64,000 nucleotides of DNA from Trileptium ribeirensis (taxonomy: Eukaryota > Nematoda > Enoplea > Enoplida > Thoracostomopsidae). The stretch is from the NCBI GenBank assembly GCA_030248225.1, contig JASANE010012106.1, positions 32,027-96,026 of the forward strand, given 5' to 3'. Both the position numbers and the translations under genes were made by a program. A model generated the notes under the pieces. It searched no databases, was not told the DNA's origin, and saw nothing but the letters and a program-made list of their open reading frames with translations. The stretch's first letter is position 1. Each line of letters opens with the position of its first letter. This document shows positions 11,781-24,525 of the stretch, piece after piece.

Positions 11781-13078
11781 CTGAAAATACGTAATAAACA
11801 GCGATATACTTTATTGTCTTGCAAATTCTATTTGCTACAGAATCATTAATATCGCCAAATGTTTGCCATTTTGGTTTGCTTTTCCAGAATTTAACATATC
11901 TACAATTTATGCTCGCCACCCAGCCGCCCATCCCACGTGCCGAACGCGCGCTGACAATTTTGGCAGCAATAGTTTAAAATTAGGGGATAAATCAGCGAAA
12001 AAGGAGAAATTGGGACAAATTGTTAAATGAGTGCCAAAAAAATTGAAAATTTAACTTACCAAAAACTTCAAACATGCATCACCCTCTGACGGCCTCCCCC
12101 GCCAAAACTCTTCCCCCGTCGCACCCGCTATCACCCTGGGACTTCGGACTCGCCCATGTATGATGCAAAATACGCGAAAATTTAAATATTGTTGATCATT
12201 AAACAAACAGATCAGTTTCGAACAATTTTTTACTTTGATAATCATTTTACTAGATGATACAACAAAGCTATTAATGGGTCACAAAGAAGACCAGGTTGCC
12301 GTTTCGCAATAGGAGACTACATTATGTTGCAATCTAAAACGTGAAAAATGGGTGTTGAACGAAATATAATGTTGGTTAGTAATCTTCAAAATTTTAACTC
12401 TGCTTGGTTCCTGAATAATGTACTAACAGGTTTCATTGCCTGCATTCGCACCAAAAACGGCCATTCAGTTAACTTTCAAAAATACTGATTGTATAATGTG
12501 TGAGTCCACTTTACATGCATACACCAAGGCTGTTCTTTCGTCGAAATCACGAACTGATTCGCGCATAAATTCGCCTTCACATTTTTCCATTGGTATTTGC
12601 AGTTTTATGAACGCGATGAGCTAGCTAAGCGAGGTACTAATAAAATTAGCGTCGCGGACATAATTGTTTCTTTCGCATGTTTGCTCGCGTACATCAAATG
12701 ACATTCTGAAACAGACAGTATTTTTCGCGGTCTACTAGCATACGACAAAAACAACGACTGGTTGTCGCGTTCTGACTTGTGCGCAATGAACAAAATGCGA
12801 TGCTATATCGAAAAATAATGACCGCGAGGAAAGCCTACGCGTTGCTGTATTTGCAAATCGTGTACTCGCATATAAGGGACAATCGTGATTTTTTCGCGTT
12901 CATAGGGTTTGCGATGGTGAACTGACTTGAAACTCAGGTGTACGCACCAAAAGCGGACTCGCGCATGAATGCTATTGTTTCACCAGGCATTCAGGGGTTT
13001 AGTAACTTTAACTTAAAACTTTTATTTCCCTTTTCGCACGAGTAACTAGTGAATTAAATTTAGATTTTAGGTACTTAC
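11781..13078 (-). other. putative intron with dispersed-repeat fragments
   Basis: This lies between exons 13079-13330 and 10997-11780. The piece at about 12050-12160 (CCCCGTCGCACCCGCTATCACC) resembles segments near 25905-25980 and 27050-27140, which suggests a dispersed element. Parts of 12440-13000 resemble 13860-14070 at low identity. Confidence 0.4.
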
Positions 13079-13330
13079 ATCTATAATTGATGTCACCTCT
13101 TGATATTGTGTATTTGCTGTTTGTCGCGAGTTTTTCGGCGTCGTTGTCATTTTTCCATGTTTAAACTTTCGCTTAATGTCTGGTGGTGTGAGCTTGCTAG
13201 TTTGAGCTCGTTTTAGAGTCAAGGCCATGTTTCGTGCAACTCCAGCTATCGATGTGGCTACATTACGAGGTGTACTACAACTGAAGCGATTTCTATTACG
13301 ACATCGTTGTCCGTCAGGTGACATTTGTAC
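13079..13330 (-). CDS. internal exon, 84 codons, basic, unrecognised
   Basis: Both edges have splice signals: ATATTTGCAG before 13330 and a perfect GTAAGT donor directly after 13079. The exon starts and ends in phase 0, and so does the start of the exon at 11780, so the two join in frame. The peptide is Arg/Lys/Thr-rich (for example CRNRNRFSCS and LTPPDIKRKFK) with no recognised domain. It is probably the upstream coding exon of the C48-domain gene. The first exon was not found. Confidence 0.5.
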
Positions 13331-15876
13331 CTGCAAATATGTCAGGAGCTTGTTTTAACAAAATTACTTTTGAAATATTCCATTTTGTTGTCCAACTATC
13401 TGCTGTACATTATGAAGTTAACATGTTTATGGATTGAGTTAAACGCCAACTGACAGAATACAAATAACTGTTGCATATATTACTACGTTATTGTAACCTA
13501 ATACAATATTCCAACATTACTGCAGGAATGTTTGTTAGGCGTTACAAAAAACGCATTTTCCGCTCCAGAAGTTTTGTCGTAGTAAAAGACAGCGTCAAAA
13601 AATTAAAACAATTCAAACCTTAAAACATTGAAAACCCAAATAATTACGCCCTAATGTGCTCAAAGAAAGGCAACGCGTGGTGTACAACAGTTTATAACCA
13701 GTGGCTATACATATTCCAAATGGTTTTAGAAAGCGACAGGCTTTGTATTCAATCCAAATTTTATTCGCAGACAAACCCACTCGCGAGGATTCTTTTAAAA
13801 ATTATCCGGACTGCAGATTCTAACAAAACAAAATGTAAAACAATCACACGAAAATCAAAGTGATTATGCACGTCCACGTTATGCGTAAATCGTGGTTGTT
13901 CCTCCGTCAAAATCGCGAACTGAAGCGTTCGAACAGCATATACATATTGCTTTGCTACATAAGGCAAATTGCAATTTAGTAGCGATCATGACTTTTACAG
14001 TCTTGAACTGACTTGACAAACCTGACGTACGAAGCAAAAGTGGATTCACGTATTATTCAAACAGTAAATAATAAATGCTGACGATTGCCTGGCAACTGTT
14101 CTCTTAGTTTACATTATAGTAACATGACTTCACGTCAGTTCGATCAGGCGATTCTAAATATTCTATCGTTTATTTTATAGGGATAGGGACACAGAAACAC
14201 TGTGTGGTTTTATATCCTATGTTTGCAACACGAGCGAAATATCAAATGCTATAAGTATATAATTGAAATGATGCGCGCATAACGGCCAGTGTCCTCAAAT
14301 GGTAGTTAATTATACAACAAAAATTTTTGTCCATGTCAACTCATCAGTGGAATAACAAATATTAACAATTTGTTATCTAACAAGCAATAGAATTTGTTGT
14401 GGAACTGGAATTGCGTTTCTTTAATAATTTACCGCCCTCAAATACTCAGAAAATCGATACGGATTGGAAGCTTTTCGTTTTGGATCAGTTGAGATCACTA
14501 ACATTTAAGATATAACCCTAGCCCAGGAAGCAGATCTAGAAATGCACATCATTGCATCAGAAAGCGGTGCTTTATCATTAAGAGGTACATTTTATCTTGT
14601 AAATGTTATTCGTTTAGCTATGAACTAAAAATAGATTTTGTTTGCTTTTTCCGTGGTGAACTTATTTGGTTGTTTAACCCAGAAGTGTTGTTCTAGTGTT
14701 GAAAAGGGCTCAATAAACTTAATAATAACTGAGCGCTATACATTATGTTCTCTTTGTGTTTTCACGTCATCGCTTGCTGAAAATCAAAAACTTATACTTT
14801 CACAATGCTCATTTGACTGGTCCGAATTTCCGCTTGTATTTTGAACGGTTACGTGCTGGTCCATTTCATTGTGGCTAACGATGCGGCATGTGTATGTTTT
14901 ATTTAACTTATTGTTGCTCTTGAATTGAAGCACAATTCCCTCGCGATTCGACGAAATCAGTTTTGTTTGTTGGTTGCCTTGCCCACAGTCTTAAATTTAG
15001 TTAATCATACTGTTTAGGCTCAATCTGATGTCACGATTATAACTTATATAGCATTTGTACTGTCAGTATTTGAGAGCACATTACTGCCCCAAATCTTTAT
15101 CCTTAATACTGCATCGCATTTGCCGCTGTCGCCACAATTATTTGCTGTTATGTGCTTTACGACACAATATGAGGTCATAAATTTAACCAACGTTCAATAT
15201 GGAAAACATTGAACCAATGTCACTACATAATTACATGTTCCTGTTTCTGTAAAATCGCCTAATTACCAAAAGAGGCAATATACCAGTTTGAATGTTACAT
15301 ATCGCCAACTTATTACTTAAAATATAATTGCGGACAGTTACTAATCTTTATCGCTCTTATCAGGATATCTTTAGTTTCGCCCGTAGCCGTATTAATAACA
15401 TCACTTAGTAATAAACTGGTTCTCCAAAACTGGGCTCTGAAAATTTTCACAGAGGGCATGAACCCCCACCCCTGGTTTCTAATCTGAGGCGCCCGATTTT
15501 ACATGAAAAACGGTTATAAATCGTGTTTAAATACTGCCAGGCGATTTTAAAGTAACTTTTGACAAAATTTGGGAAATTTTTGGCTTCTGTTCGAAATTTT
15601 AGTGCTACAAATTTTGATGAAATTCTATGTACGTTGACCTATTGGAAGCAAAAAAAATTTAAAACATACTAAAAATTTGCCAGGGGTCACTAACCGGGAG
15701 CACTTAATTGATTTGACCTATACGGCTGTGATTGTTCCATTAAGAGGGCGTGGAATTCGCTATTATGACCCAGACCCTAACCGTAGTTATAACGTACAAA
15801 TACTTGCGATCCGAATTAATTGTATTATCCTATTGCCCTAACCGCTTCCCTAGTGTATGTGCGATTTGTTTATAAA
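13331..15876. other. non-coding, nothing firmly recognised
   Basis: AT-rich with no supported gene. Around 13860-14070 there is diverged similarity to 12530-12990, sharing blocks such as AACTGACTTGA and a CGAACTGA context. Any 5' exons of the minus-strand gene should lie here or beyond. Confidence 0.4.
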
Positions 15877-16245
15877 TTAATATTGATTGAAAAATCCATG
15901 GTGTTGCTGTGCTGTCATTTTCAACGCCCTATGCACCGATACATATTGAAAGTGTTTGAAATCGTCGCCCCAGTCGACGACCTCAGTCAGCCTTGACGTC
16001 AAAATGTCGCAAGCTTTAGTGTGGTTCGCCGATTCTTCAAGGTGATAGTTCGACTCAAAGGTAGTATCATACAGACTACGTGTGCAACCCATCCGGCAAG
16101 AGCAGAACACATCCTGTGAAACGTCCCTGCGGTTTGCTAATCTTCGTAGCTTCTTGGGACCGACTGGAAAAACGAACCAATTTGGTATACCCTTGAGGTT
16201 ACGATAGCCGGGATCGTATGGGCATTGCGTTTTGGAAGTGCGCAA
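15877..16245 (-). CDS. unrecognised Cys-containing module (copy 2)
   Basis: A frame of about 122 codons. It carries QCPYDPGYRNLK, then VGPKKLRRL, QDVFCSCRMGC and TTFE, the same order as the frameshifted copy at 4867-5271. Six Cys in the first half and the conserved GPKKLRR patch suggest a small metal- or nucleic-acid-binding fold; that is inference only. No start codon or splice site is certain: the frame opens at a non-ATG codon. The two copies lie 10.6 kb apart on the same strand, each upstream of a large minus-strand exon. Confidence 0.45.
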   Translation of the reverse strand: MRTSKTQCPYDPGYRNLKGIPNWFVFPVGPKKLRRLANRRDVSQDVFCSCRMGCTRSLYDTTFESNYHLEESANHTKACDILTSRLTEVVDWGDDFKHFQYVSVHRALKMTAQQHHGFFNQY

Positions 16246-17026
16246 TGCAGCAGCGTAACAGCGCAGTTACACAAGGTTTAATGAAATTTTCGTTAATTTT
16301 CCCTTTAGAACGGTATTTTCAAAAAGGAATAACACATTTTTGGTCACAAATCAGAAACTTGCATCGGGGAAGCTAATATGAATTACTAGCGATACTCTGA
16401 CATGGCAGCCCAATGAGTTGACACGAGGCATCTGGCCTGAATCAGAAGCAACCGAAAAAATACGTATTTTAATATGACTAAACAATTAAATTTATAAAAA
16501 ATTTCGTTGAATTTTTTGCATTTTGCGGTAGCAATGCACAGAAATATCCAATTCAACACGCTGATTTTACCGTTTTAAATATACAAGGGATGTGCTGTTT
16601 ACTCTCAAAAGCCTAAAAAGTTGTCACGGAGCACCTGGTTTGAACCAGGAGGAATCGAGAAATGACAATTTTAATAAAACCAAAAACTTAAATTTAATAA
16701 ATTAGATGAATATCGTGTTTGTTCGTTTATTATGGTAACGCATCCGCGGGTTTATTTGTTTAGGTGAACACCATTACGTCATTTTAATCTTACTATGAGT
16801 GTGTGGTTATTGGTCTGAGATGCAGATGCGGTTTCCAAACACTAACCTGTGGCAACAAAAATTGTAAAAAGTACTTTTACCAACTTTGCTGTTTATACTC
16901 AAAGATAGAGCGGATCTGTTCTTTTTTAGGTTATGTGCGACTAAACGTAATACAGATAACCGATCTAACCATTTTATTTTGCAATACCTGATGCGGAATC
17001 TACATCCATTGGTATTAGAGTTGCAA
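16246..17026. other. non-coding, nothing recognised
   Basis: AT-rich sequence without a supported gene. Confidence 0.4.
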
Positions 17027-17185
17027 CTTTTCAAAAATATAATACCCTGACTCTGAACCAGAAACTTGCAAAATAAAATAGCCGGAACTGGGCCTGTACC
17101 CGAAATTTTTGAAAACGAATACCCGGAGCCGGACCCGGATTTTCTGAAAACCAATACACAGAGCGGGAGTCGTACCCGGATTACG
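17027..17185 (+). repeat. ACCCGGA-rich dispersed repeat, copy 1
   Basis: A degenerate series of (A)CCCGGA blocks separated by TTTTTGAAAACGA-type spacers. It matches the same order of blocks at 18055-18230 in direct orientation, including AAAATAAAATA followed by a GAAACTGG-like block. Confidence 0.6.
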
Positions 17186-18054
17186 CAGATAAATGATAAA
17201 TATACATATATATATTATATATAGTTTTATAAATATACATGTTATATATAACAATATGGCAGGTAATATATATGTAACTCGAAATGGCTCGGAGTCCTTA
17301 GCAATCATTTCAAAAATTGCCTCATCAATATTGGCGCTTTGCTGTGGTGTCAATTGGAAACAATTGAATTCAACATGTAACCAAAACGTGCTCTCTGATG
17401 TAATGTTTAGATATAACTGTTTGACGTTTAACGTATCTTCTACTAGTTCAACATCTTACACTAGTTCTACTTTCCCTATACAGAATGGTAGGATTTGCTT
17501 TAAGGTACGCTCGAAGTACACCCATATTGTTAATGGTACGAATTTCTACCCCTCGATTTTTAACATGGCTGGTCTATTATATAGTAATTTAACATTAAGA
17601 GTAAATCATTGAACCCTCTGTAATATAAAGTTTTCTTTTCAACAAGGTAAAATTGTGTCACCTTTTACGTGTAAGTACACTTCAGCTAAATTTGTGTGTG
17701 GCAACATATTATTAAAAGTTCCAGCTACAGTTATACACTGACTGCGTCTTTAGTGAGATATAGCATCGTTTGAGCAGCGAGCAAGCATAATATTTATAAA
17801 ATTAATTTTTTGACCAGATTCTCACCTCGAATGGAAGATCGATAAAATCAGAAGCGGCTATTTTCAGAGACTATTAAATTTTCCAACATAACAATCGCAT
17901 ATCTGATCACCACTTAATTTCACATTGTAATCAGTCATCAGATGGTTCTTTTTGGCGAGCATGACTATTAGTGAACATAATTTGTCACTTGAATTTAAAT
18001 TGAGCGAGCTAGAACGAGAGGGTTTTGAATTAAAATTCGTCATTGGCATGGCAG
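17186..18054. other. spacer between two ACCCGGA repeats, no recognised gene
   Basis: The open frames (plus 17193-17612, minus 17864-18223) have no family signature. The minus frame reads partly through the repeat. Flanking direct repeats could mean that this 0.9 kb is the body of an element. Confidence 0.35.
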
Positions 18055-18230
18055 ACAAGATTTGTCGGGTACTTTTGGCAGTACCCGGACACGGACCCGG
18101 ACCTTGGAAAATAAAATAATCGAAACTGGACCCGGAATTTTTGAAAACGATAACTAGGATCCGCACCCGGACCCCCCATTCAATTTTTCGCCAGAAATAC
18201 CCGGGAACAGGACCCGAATACAACTCTAAT
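18055..18230 (+). repeat. ACCCGGA-rich dispersed repeat, copy 2
   Basis: Direct repeat of 17027-17185, with the same ACCCGGA blocks and TTTTTGAAAACGATA spacer. Confidence 0.6.
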
Positions 18231-19497
18231 TGTTAATGAACGAATACGAAATTCGATGCAGTTCATTACTAGCCCTAACTTAACGATTTCCAGGAACTAA
18301 TAATGTAGTAATTTTTGATAGGTTTATAATTTGATTCGTCTCTGATCGCCAATTGTTCTGTCATCTATTGTCTGGGAAGAAACTTCTTTTTACTCAAGTC
18401 TAATGTCTAATCGTGTTTCTCGCGTAAGGCTTTCGCTAACAGAAAATAGGTTTTTGGCTTACTAGAAACTGTTCGGTAAGACAATTTTCAAAACATATCA
18501 AAATAAAATTGTAAGCAGAGTCATCTTAATTGTGCATTACTGAATACGATGAAATGAATTATAATTGCGTCGTACGCATCCAATTTTGGCAGGCGGCGCG
18601 TGCCTACAAAGTTTAAAAACATTAGAAAGTAATATCTTTTCATAACCTTTGTCATCTTGTAAGTTTATAAAGTTTCAGTTGTTATCGTTGAAGATAGAAA
18701 TACGTTTTCTGGATATATATGTGTTATATATGCTAGCATCGTACACAAGTAGAGCTGTATACTTTGGTGCAATGTCCTTCTGTACAGCAGGCTATATGAC
18801 CGATACTAGCAAATTCAGTAAGATGGCATTATTCTTTACCTTCGGCATTTTCAACGACCTGTAAATTTTCAAGACTCTGGGCAAATAACCTTCTCCGTTG
18901 TGACTTGGCATCTTGGCGCTTATCGTTCGACGAATATGCAATCTATAAGATAACTACGTTCAAGCGTTAAAAGTTTGCAGCATATACCAAGACTGTATGA
19001 CTTTTATTTTGTTTCTTCACCACAACGGTGAAATTTGAAATACACCTATTTATGAACTGATTGCGCCACAGTGTGTCGCCACAACATGGTTCAGACTGGT
19101 TTCTTCACGAAACAAGAATTTTGTCTGAACGCATTTTCTGGACCGAAGGTCCAACCTGATTGAAATCAAGAATACACATACATATGAATATTTTACCACT
19201 ATACAGTACTAGGAGGCAATCATTTGCCCGCGATTACTAGATTTGGCTTGTGAAGACGCATCTTGTCGTGTTGCGGTGACTTTGTAACATGATTGTTATC
19301 GTGTTTAACTATATAAGTATAATGTATGAACATGAACTATCATAATTTACATTTTCGTGTGTCCGCTACATTGGGTTCCGTCTGCATTTATTGTAAATGT
19401 TTATCCAAAATAGTACTGTTTTATCGTTATAGAATAACCCGCCGTGAACGTAACAGACTGTCCCCTTCCCTACGCATTCCTCTCTCTGTGTACGCTT
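18231..19497. other. non-coding, nothing recognised
   Basis: AT-rich. No gene, RNA or repeat could be supported. Confidence 0.4.
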
Positions 19498-19818
19498 CTG
19501 GGCTCTCCCTGGCAAAATTTTGGGCTCCTCCGGTTCACCGCCTGTTCGAAAATTTTTTGTTTCCAATCGGTCCAAAGCACTTTGATCAAAATTTGTACTA
19601 AAATTTCGTTATGAAGCCAAAAATTTTGTAAATTTTGCCAAAATTTGCTTCAAAATGGCTTTTTCTCTTCATCAAACCCATTTTGGCAGCGTTTCTGACA
19701 CGATTGTTAACTTCTTGAAAAAATGTCCCCTGGCAAAATTGGGCGTCCTCCGGTTCGGAACCGAGAGGCTCCATGGTTCATGCCCCCTGGCAAAATTTTC
19801 AATGAATGGAGAGCCCAG
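19498..19818. mobile_element. 321 bp MITE-like element with 11 bp inverted ends
   Basis: CTGGGCTCTCC at 19498-19508 and its exact reverse complement GGAGAGCCCAG at 19808-19818 bound the segment. CTT lies on both outer sides, a possible 3 bp target duplication. Internally, CCTGGCAAAATT(TT)GGGC plus TCCTCCGGTTC occurs twice (near 19508 and 19730). There is no coding capacity. Confidence 0.5.
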
Positions 19819-22800
19819 CTTATAATCTGTGTTAAATATCTATCTGTGTCTCTGCGTATGTGTATACATGTGAGAATGTTTAAGTATTATCCATACATGT
19901 TCGAGCTACAAAGTTCCGTGAGGATAATGAGTGCCACCAGGGTGGGTTCCTACCCAGTGATGAACCGCTCGGCGAAAGGTCACCTGGGGATACATTTTTG
20001 AAATATTTTGTGATTCAATATCGGGTAAAATGTTCCCTCGATTTTAGCCAACTTTTCCCAATTTCATTCAATTTTTACCAATTTCGCTCAATTTCCGCAG
20101 TGTTTTTCCAAAATACTCCGTGCACCGTCAGCGCGGGGATCGCGAGCTTGTAAAACCTCAAGAGATCATGCTGCCTCCCAGGGGGAATTGCAACAACGTA
20201 ATGGGGCAGTGGTCCTTGCTTCATTGGGACAATCCCACTCCTTGTCATCAATATGATAGAAGCTGACTATGAGGATCCTCCTTCCATATCAGATGCGAGC
20301 TAGAGGTTAGAATTGCCTGCTGCACGCATAAAACCAATAAAAGTTTATATGATAAAACAATAAAATTTTATCGAGTTTCTGGTTTAATCAAGAAATGCAG
20401 ATATTTTACTGCGGTTTTCAAATAACTATCAAAATACAATAGATATACAACTAACCTTATTACGAGATTTGAAAAATCTATTTTCATTCATTATCGATAC
20501 GATTATTTCAGTAATGATGCCGTCTATAAAAACAAAAAACTGGCATAATTGTACATTATGATTATATGATTATCACCAGCAAGTATTATGCGGGATCTAT
20601 TCATCTGCAGAGATCGATGGTGACACCCCGGCTAAGTGCTGCGATTAAAGGCGCGGGCTGGTGTTCTCAACGGGGTGACAATTGAGAGTAATTAAATGAA
20701 CGATTCATTACGTATGAGGCACATTTTGTGAGCATTGAAACGCAGGTTAAAGCTAAGGGTAATAGGTTTGATGTAGACAATCCTCCGGTAGAGCTCAGCC
20801 AATTCCAATCATCAATCCAACCGTTTCAGCAAACATAAGCAATTGCGGGGTTGTGTAAAGGATATTTCAGTTCTTGGATTTAAAGAATGTATTTGGTTCT
20901 AAATGAACCCAATGGGCGCATGCATCTCTGCCGTAATGTCATTATGCGGAACATCGGAGAATGGATGGCTCCATAAAGTGACAACTAACAGCGTAAACGG
21001 ACAAGGATAAACTGTGCCTCGTTCTACAATCTGTTAGTGTTGCTCTAGCGCCATTGATTGTTGATTGTCTTGGCAATTACGGTCCTGAAAAGTTTCACTC
21101 TATCCTAGAGCGCTTTATTGACGAAAGCACGTCGATATTAAGTCGCTAGCAGGGCGTTAGTGTGTGACCACACGTTACCGACTGGCGAAAAAAGGTTATT
21201 GTGCATCACGTTCAGACAGTTCTTGAACGTCGGCGATTTCAGAATAAGATTAAGGCAACAGACTACCAAGTTAAGCGAGCACTGGTAGATACAAGCGTCA
21301 CGGTACACTGATCTTCCGTCGCTCTTCCGACAAAAGTAATAGTACTCGCAATAACGGCGATCCTATGATAGCTCAGCACCACCCTTTGGGAATGTGCGAC
21401 GATTGATCAATGATCCAGTAACTGGTAGAGACATCTCTCCCCCTCCCGATTAACGTTATCGGTGATGGCACGGCTGATGCGATTGCGGATGAAGTGGAAT
21501 TTTTCTGAGAATATTTGCTAGTCCAAATGACAAAGCTTTCCGCGAACAAATCTACGATAGTGCAACTATAAAATTTTCCTTCATGGCTTTCCCTTTAGTT
21601 GCGAAGGTGTCGTTTAGAAGGAAACTGACTTGCTGTATACTGTAAATTCAGCTATACTAGACTTGAAACATATGAAAGATGAGACACTAGTGACCTATTG
21701 GTATTGTGTTTTTCTAACGGTGTTAAGAATAGCATCACAAATGCACTGAAAAAGAGTGCAAATTACAGCATGGCGTATGTAGCCGAAATTATGCAACACT
21801 GTAAAAAATTGGATCATGTCAAACTTTACTTCAGCTTTATTGGGAGAATTTTACATGATAAAAAGTTTTGGGGTAGTTTACATTACTCTATTACGACATC
21901 TTCTCGAATTAATGTGTTAATACTATCAAGAACACTATGACGTCAAAGACATCGTATAAATTGATAGAGGTGAAGAGTTAGCCTGGGAGCACGATGTATG
22001 TTCATACTCCATTTCTTCATGACATAAATGTCGCGTAATAGTTTTCTATCTTAAATGTAATATTAAGTTTTGGAAAAAATTGTTGCCATTAAGATCTATT
22101 AAAACCAGTAACTCGCAAAGCAAGTGAAAACAGAGCGAGTGTAGCTACTGCGCGGTTTTTAATAACACTTTTTCCAAAATCTATTTCCCTAACCCCGCTT
22201 AAAATCTCATGACAGCATTTATGCAACGACAATTATATTTCTATAGCAACGCTACTGTCATTCCAGTCTTCAAACTTAACTGTAAATGTGTACGTATGCG
22301 TGTGGGGTTGCCATCAAAGTCACTTTCTCAGTCATTACTTAGTCATCAGTCATCATTTACTTTATGCACTGCCCCACAACTCATCAAAACATATGTGTAC
22401 TTTTAAAAAATTTACAGCATAAATTTATACTTGCATATCTTTCGAGAGCTGCATATACCACCAAGCTTATAGCCATAGTACACATGGATAGGGTAGGGGC
22501 ATATCCTCAGGGTGTGCTGAAAAAGTTGACACCCTCCCCCTTGCCACGTGGCAGCCAGATGACTTGTTAGGGAGTCTGAAGACCGACCCCTTCCAAGAAG
22601 TCGGTCTCCCCGGGCGCAGAAGTCTGGCTACATGCCTACCTTCCTAGCCCCTTGTACAGTATAAATTGTACTGCACACCATGAATTAAAGATTATAATAA
22701 AATATAACCGATTGTGAAAAAAATTAAATTAGATATTAAATCCAAAGTTATAAAATTCACTTTCCACCGACTTTTCTCTATTTGCAAGACCCACAGATGT

Positions 22801-22887
22801 ATATACCTATCTTCAAGTGAATTCGCTACGGCTACATATTATCAGGTCTAATTAGCACACACTTTGTTCAAGTTTTGTTAACTGGAG
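19819..22887. other. 3 kb with no supported gene
   Basis: Low-coding DNA. Around 21060-21300 short open stretches in mixed frames (for example CLGNYGPEKFHSILERF) look like a decayed coding region that I cannot identify. An imperfect inverted repeat, GGTGACACCCCG and CGGGGTGAC, lies at about 20620-20690. Confidence 0.35.
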
Positions 22888-23510
22888 AGGGCACCACCAT
22901 CAAACTAGATGGGGCGCAAATAACAAACTGGAGGTACACACCAATATCAAACCGGAAAGGGGAACCACCATAAAACGGGAGGGAACACCATTATCAAACT
23001 GGAGGGAAGGACCAATAACAAAGTGGAGGGGACACCAATATCAAACTGGGGGAAACTACTATCAAACTGGAGGGGGCACCAATATCAAACTGGAGCGAGA
23101 CACCAATAACAAACTGGAGGGGGACACTACTATCAAACTGGAGTGGGACACCAATAACAAACTGGAGGGGGCACCAATAACAAACTGGAGGGGGTCACCT
23201 ATAACAAACAGGAGGGGCATCAACAAGAAACAGGAGAGGGACACCAATAGCAAACTGGAGGGTCACACAACCATCAAACTGGAGGGGGCGTAACTATCAA
23301 ACTGGATGGGGGCACCACCATAAAATTGGAGGGGGGCACCACCATCAAGCTAGATGGGGCATCAATAACAAACTGGAGGGACACACCAATATCAAACCGT
23401 ATGGGGGAACCACCATAAAACGAGTGGGGACACAACTATCAAACTGGAGAGAGTACCAATATCAAACTGCAGGGGGTCACCACTATTAAACTGGAGGGAG
23501 CACCAATATT
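22888..23510 (+). repeat. 22-24 bp minisatellite (CACCAATAnCAAACTGGAGGGG)
   Basis: About 25 to 30 imperfect units of the form CACCA(A/C)(T/C)A(T/A)CAAACTGGAGGGGG. The repetitive minus-strand frame at 23062-23253 is a by-product. The array runs into the PLE coding fragment at 23516 with only a few bases between. Confidence 0.9.
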
Positions 23511-23515
23511 AATAC

Positions 23516-24525
23516 TTCAAACCGAAATGGTATAAACGGTACATAGTTGACACGTTTGCAGTTTTCGACAATGAAACTCAATGTCAAACATTCTTACAAT
23601 ACCTTAACGATCAGCACCACCTGATAATGTTTACAGTCGAAACTGAAAGCGACGGCACTATTCTGTTTCTAGACGTAAAAATCTCTAAGAACAATGGTAA
23701 AATCACTGCATCAACGTTCCGCAAAGCCACTTTTACGGGCCTCTTAATGCAGTACGATAGTTTCATTTTACCACGTTATAAAACAGGACTAATCCAATGC
23801 CTGCGTCATCGTGCGTACACTATCGGCTCTAATTATCATACCATCGACACGGATGTCCGGTTTCTACATAAAATGTTGCACCAAAACGGGTTTCCAAGCA
23901 ATATTTTACATAAATCAACTAAAAGCTTTTTCAATCGCATATTTGAACGTTCTAACAGTTCAGCTTTGCAAAACAGTCTCTCGGAAACTCAACCGGGCAC
24001 CACTGAACCACCAGAAACTAAGTTCTTTGTGCTCAAGTTGCCTTTTTTGGCACATTCACACATAGACTTATGAAACAACTTCTTAGAGTACTAAAAGCTA
24101 AATTCCCAGACAGTAACTTTCGAATAGTAATCGAAATAGGGCATAAGCCTAAACATCAGTTTGCCTTCAAGGATCGAATTCCGGATGAACTAAAGTCTGC
24201 AGTTGTCTACAAATTCTCATGTTCTGCTTATGAAGCAGACTACATCGGTAGTTCGTACCGACACCTGGCAACAAGGACTGAGGAACATCTTGGAATCTCG
24301 GCCCGGACGGGCAGACGGCTTAATAATGCACGGCTCTACAATTCCGCTGTATATCAACACATCATGTCATGCGATGCTGAGCATAGTGCTATTTCTCAAT
24401 TTTAGCGCAAGTTGGCAATACTAGGCCCCAATCGGAAAGCTTACTCGGGATATTGGAAAATCTCACCATCAGACACAAGAACCCAACGCTCAATGACGTA
24501 TCCGCCTAGAAGCCCTTGCTGTGGT
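23516..24525 (+). pseudogene. 5'-truncated Penelope-like element: RT end plus GIY-YIG endonuclease
   Basis: The frame from 23516 starts at reverse-transcriptase motif C, here YIVDTF instead of Y(V)DDTF, so a catalytic Asp is lost. It continues through FLDVKISKNNGK and KTGLIQCLRHRAYTIGSNY, then LKLPFLA. A +1 shift near 24055 moves the frame to 24070-24405, which carries the GIY-YIG endonuclease: VVYKFSCSA.EADYIGSS, then RHL.TR..EH.GIS. The second Cys of the usual CSAC pair is Tyr. Residual C-terminal similarity (LENLT, NP.LNDV) continues in shifted frames to about 24525. The whole upstream part of the RT is missing, replaced by the minisatellite. Confidence 0.9.

Noticed and set aside
20600..20700. 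tRNA-like fold around the GGTGACACCCCG / CGGGGTGAC inverted repeat
   Set aside because: No TTCRA-type T-loop or acceptor-stem pairing of the right length could be found.
23062..23253. Repetitive minus-strand protein (LLLVS.SSL units)
   Set aside because: It is the translation of the 22-24 bp minisatellite.
22888..23510. CRISPR-like array
   Set aside because: The repeats are contiguous and degenerate with no unique spacers; the context is eukaryotic.
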